Shown one piece after another: positions 1 through 64,000 of a stretch of 64,000 bases of DNA; the first letter of the stretch is position 1, and the number at the start of each line of letters is the position of its first letter. The notes under the pieces were generated by a model. The model was not told the DNA's origin and ran no database searches. It saw nothing but the letters and a program-made list of their open reading frames with translations. Made by a program: the position numbers and the translations under genes. The DNA is from Limanda limanda (Eukaryota > Chordata > Actinopteri > Pleuronectiformes > Pleuronectidae). Location: positions 21,873,654-21,937,653 of the forward strand of contig NC_083648.1 of assembly GCF_963576545.1 (NCBI RefSeq), written 5' to 3'.

Positions 1-55133
<55,133 letters not shown>

Positions 55134-57863
55134 CCTCCCCCCTCCCTCACAGGGATGCTCTCCCTGGGAAGAAGTTGAACGTATTTGTTTCTATTTAAGT
55201 ATTTTTTTAGATTATTTGTATTTTTTACTTATGTTGAGCCATTTGTTGACTAAGTCATAAGTTTTGGTCCCTGTTTTGTTGTTTTGTTTCTTGAATGTGA
55301 ACCAGGAAGTGTTTGCAGTACATTGCTCTACTTTGGTGAGACTGCAAAAGAGGGAAATGGCTTGAAATGTCAAAGAAATACCAACAAAAACAAAGTGTTT
55401 AACCCGCCAACCCGTTGAATCGGTGATAAAACCATCAAGAGATTGTGATGACAAAAAAAGCAAAAAGGACTTTTTCAGTGGCACATGACGATATGAGAAA
55501 CCAAATGATTTTGTTGGATGGGGTACATACTTTGAGTCAGAAGACGCTTTCAGCTGCGCTTAAGATGAAGTGTATTTAAAAGTGGAAGAGATATGTCATT
55601 CCAAACATAAAGAGCCACTGAGGTGGAAAACACACACATAGTGTTGCTGTCATACCTCGACTTGTATTATTTGTCAGCTTTAACTTCTCTATCAGAAATG
55701 GCCTCTTGTTTCATTCAGGGCATCTTAGAGTAGAGAGAATACAGAAAACAGAACTGCTCACACATGGTCTTTCTGTGGAAGAAGTCAACACCAACAGGTT
55801 TAAAGCCACTCTAGACTAGCTCCTTTCCTCTACACCTGCTGGTCAGTGCTTCTCATTATCATTATCTCCAGAGGGTGAACCATGTTGCTTTATAGGAAGC
55901 ATGTTCCCAAATCCAGCAGCCTGAGAGCGACATTATTCAGCCTGTTCTCGCTAAGGTAGAGTAGTAGAGGTTCCACATGCACATTATTTTACAGTATCTC
56001 TCTTATATCCTCCCGAAAGATCATTGAAAGTGACAAAAATACAACTTGATGAACAGTAGGGTCACAGAAGGACCATCTCTAGAGATACCACTGCACCGCT
56101 CTATATAGCTACTTGTGGCCAAAACCTTTTAAATCTGTACGACTCCATCAATGACTTCTCACATGCTAGATCAAGATTTAGTGAATGAGCAATAGTAGGC
56201 GAGTCTTCTTAATTTGTATCATCCAGTGGCATTGACTTCACTGTCTTGTACTCTGTTAGGAAACCTGGGATCTTATTGGGACCATGTTGACTTCAGTGAC
56301 TCTGCCTGTAACTAAAGTCCCTTTTCCGTTTCCAAAACTTCAGTGGGAACTCAGAAGCTCTTTGTTCCACACAACCCAGAACATAAATGCACGGTTCCAA
56401 CACACAACCAGTCAAACATCACTGTTTATACAAACTAGCCCGCATGATCTGCATTTAAAGCAGCAGCATTAGAAAAAATACAGAATAAACAGGAAAATAA
56501 CAAGGTAGAAATTAAATTAAAGAAAACTAATTTCATCCTGATTGGAAAAAAGCCATATAAAATGTTTACCATGAATATATATAATAGAACCAAGCTTAAA
56601 CCACTAATAAGGCTTTACTTGTTAATATTTTTGTTATAGCAATCGAACAAATAACTGAAATGTGAGGAAAAACCCAAACTATGCTCTTACCGTCCTCTCG
56701 ACTCTATTAACCATCATGTTAGCATCAGTGAAGTAACTGTTAAGGTTCAATTGTCTCACATCAACTTTCTTAGCTGGTTATTAGCTAGTTAGCTGTTAGC
56801 TAATAAATATAATAGAGGTTTTAACAACTTATAAAAAACAAAATTCCCTTCAAGTGATGGTGGAGAACAAAAGAAAGCTAAAAGGAGACAGAATATTTTG
56901 CTTAAATTTTTTAAGTGGCCTGAAAATTACAACATTAACGCTGAGAATTGCTAGACGGGACATTAGCTAATGTCGCTAAATCAACTGTAGAAATCAGTAA
57001 TGGTGGTTTAAGCAGTGTTCGGATATACTCATGCAAAAAAAGACAATTAGCTAACATTTGTGAATGAAAAATGTAAATATTTATAACATTTAGAAAAACA
57101 AAAGGAACTGAAGAAACTGCACTTACCATTTCCATTATGACTGATTTGCAAATAACTAAATGAACATGCTAAGGAAGCTTTTTGTGGTTTCAAATCCATG
57201 TCACTCCCGAACCTAAGTTTCTACTGGTCTTAAACCTTTATGGAAAAAGGTCTGTAGTTACGAAAGCTACTTTGCTGTGTATGCTACTGGTTGTGTTAAT
57301 TCTGGACTGTGAAAATGAGTGGCCATGTCTCAAGGGTTGTAGAAACAATGCACATATGAAAAAATACTGTATATTTTATGTCTTAGTGATGTAAGCGTAC
57401 ATATTTGAGACAACATGCCTCGGCACAGGAAGTTGTTTGTCTCTACGGGGGCCGTATAGGTCTTTCTAACCCAGTGGCATAGTGTTGTTAATGGCAGTGT
57501 AGAGTACAGCAAGCGCTTGAACTGGTCTTCGTACTAGCACTTCACACAAATACCTCTTCAGTACGTTCCTGCCTGCTTCAGCATTTATTTATTGATTGTT
57601 TAGAAACTTTGTGTGACTGAGTTGGAATCGCATACACAAAACGGAACTGGACTTAAAATGGAAAAAAAAAGTCACAACAGAGGAGTCGGCCTGTCGACGG
57701 TAGGAGGATAAAAAAGAGTACGGTTTTTGAATGGAGGAACATTTTCTTACTTGCTTTTACATTCCATGAGAGCTACCTTCACCCGCTACCCGGGTAGTCA
57801 GTCACAGCTCGGGGCCTTTTTTTTTTTATCTGAAGAAATGCAGATAGTTGAATGAGGAAGATG

Positions 57864-57869
57864 AATAAA
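57864..57869 (+). terminator. zswim5: Internal polyadenylation signal AATAAA (proximal candidate)
   Basis: Canonical AATAAA in ATGAATAAAAGG, about 2.7 kb after the stop codon. It would give a shorter 3' UTR that lacks the Pumilio-type site at 57981. Confidence 0.35.
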
Positions 57870-57980
57870 AGGAAAATTGAGCAAAAGAAAGAAAAGTAGA
57901 GAGAGAGGCTAAACTCAGTTCTCAGGGACATCACTTAAAGAAACAAAACAAAAAGTAGTAGCATTAAGCATTTAAGATAT

Positions 57981-57988
57981 TGTAAATA
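57981..57988 (+). promoter_or_regulatory. zswim5: Pumilio recognition element in the 3' UTR
   Basis: TGTAAATA fits the UGUAHAUA consensus bound by Pumilio proteins. A match of eight bases can occur by chance in 4.4 kb of AT-rich UTR. Confidence 0.4.
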
Positions 57989-58250
57989 TTAAAGTGTCAA
58001 TTCAGAAAATTGTAAAGTTATAATTATTTATGATAAGTATGTTATGTGTTTGGTCTTTTTCTTTATTTTTACGTTCTTTTCGGCGAGGGTGTACTTGAAT
58101 TGTTTTGGACCGGGTGGATTTGACGGCGTTTTTTTGTAAGAGCAAAGACTTCAAGGCATTTCTCAGGTGCTCCTGTGTACATTTCTTTCAGTTTGTTTTT
58201 TGCTATAATAATTATTGTTTGTGTTTTTTTTATTTTTAGATTTGCAAAGA

Positions 58251-58256
58251 AATAAA
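58251..58256 (+). terminator. zswim5: Internal polyadenylation signal AATAAA in an A-rich run
   Basis: AATAAA within GAAATAAAAAAAAATC, followed by CTGTTTTCC. The A-rich context may also cause internal priming in cDNA data. Confidence 0.35.
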
Positions 58257-59556
58257 AAAAAATCTGTTTTCCAAAAGGAGGCATGTTATTGGGGAGCTGA
58301 AGAAAAATGAGTAACGCATTCATTTGTAAACAGATACGTACTAAACCTGACTATGCAGAACCACTTCGTTGGTCTTGTCACCTCTTAAAGACGCCCTCTG
58401 AAAACCTGGCCCGGCAAAGAGGCAGGACGGTGTTGGGGGGGGGCGGACAAAGACAAGACCCAGCATGCTTGTATTTGGACAGCGCGCAGTAGCCAGCCTG
58501 CGTTCGCTGCAACATTTAGAGGGAAAAAAAGAAAAAAGGTGAAAAATGCCTTTCTGACCGATCAATGTACAAAGATTATTTTTGCTTACCTTCTTTGTTG
58601 TTTTTTTATTTAATCAGGACTCAAGCCTTTAGTGTCTTCTCAGCTGTTGTGTGGCAGCACTGCATTGAGACAGAACATATATACACAAGAGTCAGAAACA
58701 GCAACTGTATGAACAATAGCGATGGCCTGCGAATGAATGTGTGTGTTCATTCCTCATTTCTTGTAACTCTATTTTTCTTATTGTTGCTTTCTTGACTCTC
58801 TTCAGCCTAAAAACTGATTTCATTTTCTCTATCTCTACTTTTTTCATCTTCTATCTTTTTCTAGTTTTCCTCCATTTATCTGCTCGTTCCCTCTCTCACA
58901 GAAAGGGTTTTGGTTCCATGGCAATGCGTCGACGTGTCGGCGAGCAGTTTTCACTGCAGCCACTTCCTCTCACCAGGGCTCTGCAGCAGCCTTGATTTCT
59001 TGGCTATGACACTGGTAATAGCACTAGACACTAATGTTTCCTTAAATCAAACCTGAAAGAGGGATTCTATTTCAATTTTAGCTGTTGCTTAACCTGGAAG
59101 CTGCATTCAGCTGCCTTTTTGTGATGCATAAACTGACAGCATCACAACGGTTTCCTCTCTGTGTTCACTGTATCAGCCTCTTTCTTTCTTTTTTTCCTTC
59201 TTTTCTCTTCTTCTCTTTCTTTCTGTCTTTCTCTCATTCTTGTGGGGAGTTCTATCTGCTGGTAGAGATCTAGTTCACCGTTCTGTTTGTTTTGGGGATT
59301 TTTGTAACTTAAGGGAAAATGGAAAGTGTTTGTTGCCTCTTTGTGCTACTGATTAAGAAAAAGGTATTTCCAGTATTTGTTGCCACAGAAGTATGATAGC
59401 TTATCATGGACACCGTTTTTTTGTTTTTTTTGGAATTTGTTATTTCTTTGTGCGACTTCTTGAGCTACTGTCTATAAAGCAAGAATTTATTACTATTTAT
59501 GTAATGCTACTACCATTTTATATTGATTTGTGTTGGAATCTCAGTGCTTTTCTATG

Positions 59557-59562
59557 AATAAA
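59557..59562 (+). terminator. zswim5: Distal polyadenylation signal AATAAA of zswim5
   Basis: AATAAA in TCTATGAATAAAGTGTG, followed after about 20 bases by T/G-rich sequence (TTTATATCTGTTTTGG) suited to cleavage-factor binding. Beyond it the sequence changes to intergenic character with microsatellites and repeats, so this is the best candidate gene end. Confidence 0.6.
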
Positions 59563-59667
59563 GTGTGAAACACATTAGAGGGACTTCTTTATATCTGTTT
59601 TGGACCAAGATGCATTACTTAGAGGTTCTCTCTCTCTAAGTTTAGAGTAAGTTAGTGTCCTCTTAAG

Positions 59668-59690
59668 TTGTGTGTGTGTGTGTGTGCGCG
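59668..59690. repeat. Short (GT)n microsatellite
   Basis: About 20 bp of GT repeat ending GCGCGC, just past the gene end. Confidence 0.85.
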
Positions 59691-59884
59691 CTGTATATTT
59701 TACCTCTAACTTTTTTGTAGTCAAGTATCTAAACACACACACATATATATATCAGACTTTCTTGATGCAACAGCTACTTTAGCTTTGTCTACTTCTTCAG
59801 CAAAGACAACGACAAGCTAACCTACAGATGTGATGTTATACATCACTACTTTTTATCAAGTGGTCAGTATACCTATTGAATGGG

Positions 59885-60320
59885 TTAAAGGGATAGTACA
59901 CCGAAAAATTGAAATTCACTCAGTATCTCCTCACCACTCTACCAATAGAGGGATGGGTGAAGTGTTTGTGTCCAGGAGTCCCAGGTGTAAACAGCATTGC
60001 AGCTGAATCCAATACAATTAAAGTAATTGGAGGACCGATTCTTCAGACTTCAGACTAACCAGCAGAAACAAATATTGCTTGTGTGGTGTCATCAAAGTGT
60101 CCGTAAGCACCAACATTCATATCCGACTCGAAACGGTGTATTTTACACTGTGTTTTGGGCCTAAATGTCCGCTACCGGAAGTAGCAATGCTAACGCGGTG
60201 TGACCAGAGAAGGATATCTGAGGTACAGAGCTGAATTTGAGGGGTTTAAATAAACCACCAAACAGTGTATGCTGTCTGTAGCAGCAATTTCTATTTAACT
60301 GCTACTGGTGGCTGAGTTGG
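59885..60320. mobile_element. Teleost dispersed element opening TTAAAGGGATAG
   Basis: Starts TTAAAGGGATAGTACACC and continues AAATTCACTCAGTATCTCCT, GGGTGAAGTGTTTGTGTCC, GTAAACAGCATTGCAGC and GTGTGACCAGAGAAGGATAT, phrases I recognise from an abundant fish element. It shares its first 12 bases with the degenerate copy at 9620. The right end is approximate. Non-coding, superfamily not assigned. Confidence 0.6.
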
Positions 60321-61360
60321 GTTTGATCCTGACGCATGTATAAAAGATGAGGAGTAGAGGTTTGTCCGGTTGGTCCCTTTGACCATTTATTGTAGAAAAA
60401 AGATGGTTTACAATTTGCTTAAAACAAACTAAATACATTAAACTAAAGAGTCTCTCGTAGACCACATTGAACGTCACAAAACATGGTCAAAAAAGTGTTG
60501 CCTTCCTCATCCACGCCCAGATGCTCTCGTGGCTGGCTCTTTAAGCCTTTCCCTTTGGCTCCACCCTCCGCCTCTCAGGTTCAGTTCAGGTGTGCTGTAG
60601 GTGGGGTAAAAACACCTACAGACACAGTGTCACTCTCACACACACACACACATGCATGGCTAATAAAGAAAGATAACAAAGGTTAATATGGCTCCTACAC
60701 TGTCATTAGCAGTAGTTTCAGCTTGATATGATTCTGGTTTATTCCAATTTAGATATTATTAAATAGTTTACTGTCCATTGGGTTTACGCTCTTATTTGTA
60801 ATAATAATATTGTTATTACATTTCACAATGGTTGAGACAGTGACACGGTGACGTCACTGAGACCAAAGTCGAGTTGCTCAGTCAACTGTCAGACATTATT
60901 AAACAAGTTTTCAGATTTTTGACCATAAAAACTCTCCTTCATAAACAACTTTGACCGACTTACCATGTGCACGTATAGAAACAACCTGTGTCATGGTTTA
61001 CCTCTACAGGATCCATTTAAATGATATGATTAACAGTCTTGTTTGCTTCCTGTCTGATCATCACTCATGTTTCTGGTCTGACAGCTGAAAACCAGCCTCT
61101 GATTCTCCCCCGCAACCACACACGTAAATGACATGTCACAGAGTGTCCCAGCTGGTGTGGCCCAATCCCAGGTTTCTCACCCAGCATCCGTGATAAATGA
61201 AGCACATGGAGGCGGATATAGGTCCCATCAATCTCTCACTCATTTGTCTCTAATCAGAATATTTCTCTTCTCTCTTTCCATCACCGCTTCATTCTCATTC
61301 ATTAGAGATTTCTGCAGAGCTACAGGAACGAGACAATCAGACCATCAGTGTGGTCGTGAG
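60321..61360. other. Intergenic, no gene seen
   Basis: Mixed unique sequence with a short CA run near 60637. The segment 60340-60620 may be further repeat material (CTTTAAGCCTTTCCCTTTGG), but I could not match it. No supported open frame. Confidence 0.5.
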
Positions 61361-61365
61361 TCAGT

Positions 61366-61406
61366 GTGTGTGTGTGTGTGTGAGCGAGAGCGAGAGAGAG
61401 AGTGTG
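61366..61406. repeat. Short (GT)n/(GA)n compound repeat
   Basis: GTGTGTGTGTGTG followed by AGCGAGAGCGAGAGAGAG, about 40 bp of simple sequence. Confidence 0.9.
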
Positions 61407-61499
61407 TAAATCGAGATTGATTGGCTGATGGTAAATGAGCAGATTTGTATTAATTATCCAGACAGATAGATTGCTATATGCTCAATCTTTATCTCCTCA

Positions 61500-61501
<2 letters not shown>

Positions 61502-61537
<36 letters not shown>

Positions 61538-61543
61538 TCTCTG

Positions 61544-61616
<73 letters not shown>

Positions 61617-61655
61617 GTGTGTGTTTGTGTGTGTGTTTGTGTGTGTGTGTGTGTG
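61502..61655. repeat. Compound (CT)n-(GT)n microsatellite, about 150 bp
   Basis: A CT run at 61502-61535, a short unique bridge, then a GT run from about 61549 to 61655 with GCGT and TTTGT breaks. Several overlapping open frames of Ser-Leu, Cys-Val and His-Thr repeats arise here and are not genes. Confidence 0.97.
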
Positions 61656-61659
61656 GGCG

Positions 61660-64000
61660 AAGGCTCCTGAGCACACCTGCTTCTCATCCCACTCATCATC
61701 GGCTGCAGTATATAAACCAGTCAGCTCATGTGGAAGGCGCTACTCAGCTTTCATGACTGTTAGCTCCAGCACTCTTGCCCTCCCTGTATAAGATCCTTGT
61801 GTGTTTTGGACTAAACTAACACCAGGGCTGCAGCCACAGTCCAAATAGTCTCCTCTCCCGGCCACTGTTCCCTGAGCCTGATGGAAAACGTCACAAGGTC
61901 GAGGAGAGGAAAGACTTTAATCCACTTTATTTACAACAGGAGATACACACAGACGGTACAGTCCTGTGATGAACTCTGTGCTGTGCGTCTACAGTTATAT
62001 TTAAGTTTCCTGTCCAAAAAGTAGGGGTACGCCCTGAGAGAAGATGTTTTCAGTTGAGGAGGAAACATTAAACCATCAGTTACTCAGTACCAAATAGATT
62101 TAATTGAAAATAAAAACAAAGCAAAAAGGAGTGAAACGTTGCAACAGTATAATAACATGAACATGTGGAGAAAAGCTGATATAATTTTTTTTGTGTGCAT
62201 TCTGTAATAATGGGATTTAAATATTTCTTATATTTGTATTTAGTCCTGATGATGTTATTAACATCCGTACATATTTCTGATGATATCTTGAACTATAAGT
62301 TCAGTCAGCTTGTTGTTGACTGGACCGATGTGACAGAGAGGGAATCAGGAGCTCAGAGAAGATCCAGTTCTGGATCATGTTTTTTGAACGTTAAGTGGGT
62401 GTGCCCAGGTTAACCTACAAGGTTGTGTTGCATTAAATGTTGCTGCAGCGATGGATTATGGGAAGGTCTGTCCTTCTTTCCTTTCATTAAGATTGTCAGA
62501 TGTTTCCTATGCAAAAGGAGATACGTTAGGAGGCATTGAGGCTCCTTTCCTTATCATTTATAGGCAGCCTCTGAAATTGAAATCATTTCACTAACTTAGG
62601 ACGGTTTCCTAGGAAAACAGATGATTGGAACACACCCCAGGGATCATAGATGGAAACAGGAAGTACCACAGGCGGGGGAAGGGGGTAACACCCATTAATG
62701 GACCCGGATTGAGGAAGAAAGCCCTGTCAGCAGGTCATTTGGACATCCTTTAACATTCCAAATTGGATGTTACACCATTAAAGAAAATCAGTTTGATAAA
62801 ACTTCAGAGAAAGATGTGTGGAGACTCCTCTGGAATCTCACTGCATAAAATAGGAGGTCTTTGCAGATTTTCTTCAGTATTGTTCGTACAGGTTCAAATC
62901 TGCATCGGTGTCTGTCCGACAAAGAACCTAATAAATAATATTGCAACGAACTTGGGACGACGCCAGCGAACTCTGAAACAGCAACTGTGACACAGTGTTG
63001 GAGCCGGACCCAACACCTGCCTGCCTGAACCTACTCTCTTCAGACCACATGCCGATCCCCTCCCAGCTCCTCAACTCCATCCTCATCGTTACCTTTTATC
63101 TCTGCCGGGTTTACAATTAACTTTTTTATTATCTGACCTAGCCAAAGTCGGCCTCTGGGTCGTCATTTAAGACCAAATCACAACGTTGAAGTTGATCCAA
63201 TAACAGCCAGCGGCCTTGGACAATGCTATTGTGAGTTCTTACGGAGCAGCAGGGGTCAGTTCAGATGAATTGGGGTAAACTCTCTTTTGAAACAGAAACA
63301 GATGCAGTGGTAAGTTGTCTTAGTGGACAACATTAGATCATTTAGAAATGTATTTTCAACATGCTACAGTTTGTTAGACTGCACTTTTCACCACATGCAT
63401 CAATCTAAATAAATCAAATTAGTCATGATAAATCTTTGATGTATTGAATTCTAAAACAGCCCCTTGTTCCCAAAACACTCAAATGAAATTATGTTCAGCA
63501 GATCAGGAAGCAGCAGGCAGGAAGCTGCTGCGGCTGCAGTGATGCATCATGGGCCTGTAGCGTGTTCAAGCATTAACTCCAAAACCCAGGGTCTGCTCCC
63601 CATCTGTTACCAGCAATCTGTGCTTGTCTTCTATGAACCATAATTATGAATGATACTGACATCTCCAACCTTTCTCTGCTGAATAGAAAAAAAAGACATG
63701 TTCTTTTACCCAGCATTCCAAAGTAACGCAGATGAACCCAGCGTTATGATGCAGGAAGTTACCCCATGGCGGGCACGTGGGTCCAAGTGGAGGCAAAGGC
63801 TGAGCACTGTGGGATAACGGAGGTACCATCATCAACAAAGAGGGGCAGTCACAGCTGTCAGCATCTGCATTAGTGTGAAGCTTCTCAAGGTCTTCAGACT
63901 AAAGCCAGAGTCTCCGTCTGTCCCTTTGCCTCCCTGCGTAACCACCACCATAATAGAGCCTATCAGTCTCTGTCACAGTGGGCTGTGTGGGACTGTGTGT
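61660..64000. other. Intergenic, no gene seen
   Basis: No exon-like structure or conserved protein segment is recognised in the last 2.3 kb. The segment 62435-62640 (AAGGAGATACGTTAGGAGGC, GACGGTTTCCTAGGAAAAC) looks like a decayed MITE. The segment 62985-63190 (GTGTTGGAGCCGGACCCAAC to CTGGGTCGTCATTTAAGACC) has retroelement-like composition. Neither can be delimited. Confidence 0.45.

Larger units (their letters stand above)
55134..59575 (+). other. zswim5: Probable zswim5 3' UTR (about 4.4 kb)
   Basis: The sequence after the stop codon is AT-rich, nearly free of microsatellites and continuous in character up to a strong polyadenylation signal at 59557. It contains a Pumilio-type site TGTAAATA (57981-57988), an AU-rich element ATTTATTTATT (57583-57593), and internal AATAAA signals at 56484, 57864 and 58251. 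Its extent is inferred; the transcript may end earlier. Confidence 0.6.

Noticed and set aside
62985..63190. Possible LTR or retroelement end
   Set aside because: No matching second LTR, primer-binding site or target duplication could be found by eye.

Overview
The window is vertebrate nuclear DNA, almost certainly from a ray-finned (teleost) fish. The evidence is split, GT-AG spliced exons, a CpG-rich first exon in an AT-rich background, very many (CA)n/(GT)n microsatellites, and dispersed repeats of teleost type (elements opening TTAAAGGGATAG, a CpG-rich MITE with TTA target duplications, a fossil LINE reverse-transcriptase piece). The exact clade cannot be read from the sequence; a percomorph-like fish is a guess.

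One protein-coding gene accounts for the window: a + strand orthologue of ZSWIM5 (zinc finger SWIM-domain protein 5). I traced 16 coding exons from an ATG at 612 to a TGA at 55133. All 15 introns are GT-AG, every phase matches across the junctions, and the joined CDS is 3474 nt (1157 residues), near the roughly 1185 residues I recall for human ZSWIM5. Exon 1 (612-1131) lies in a CpG island. It is followed by a 38.7-kb first intron (1132-39817), then 15 exons packed into the next 15.3 kb. A long AT-rich 3' UTR follows, ending most plausibly after an AATAAA at 59557. From about 59.6 kb to the end I see only intergenic sequence, repeats and microsatellites.

The accessory material is mostly in intron 1: long dinucleotide repeats, a 549-bp PIF/Harbinger-like MITE with an internal perfect hairpin, two copies of an older palindromic MITE, a diverged local duplication, and several low-repeat segments rich in homeodomain- or SOX-like motifs that could be enhancers. 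Intron 4 holds a 199-bp near-perfect tandem duplication. About 95 bp downstream of it is a 78-nt open segment with good splice signals and the right phase (0-0) to be an unrecognised cassette exon adding 26 residues. Exons 3 and 8 sit next to GT or CA repeats of the kind that bind splicing regulators.

I see no operon, CRISPR array, tRNA, rRNA or other multi-gene system. The most interesting points are alternative-splicing candidates and repeat-driven structure within zswim5, not a new biochemical system. Most of the short open frames in the window are translations of microsatellites or antisense shadows of exons.
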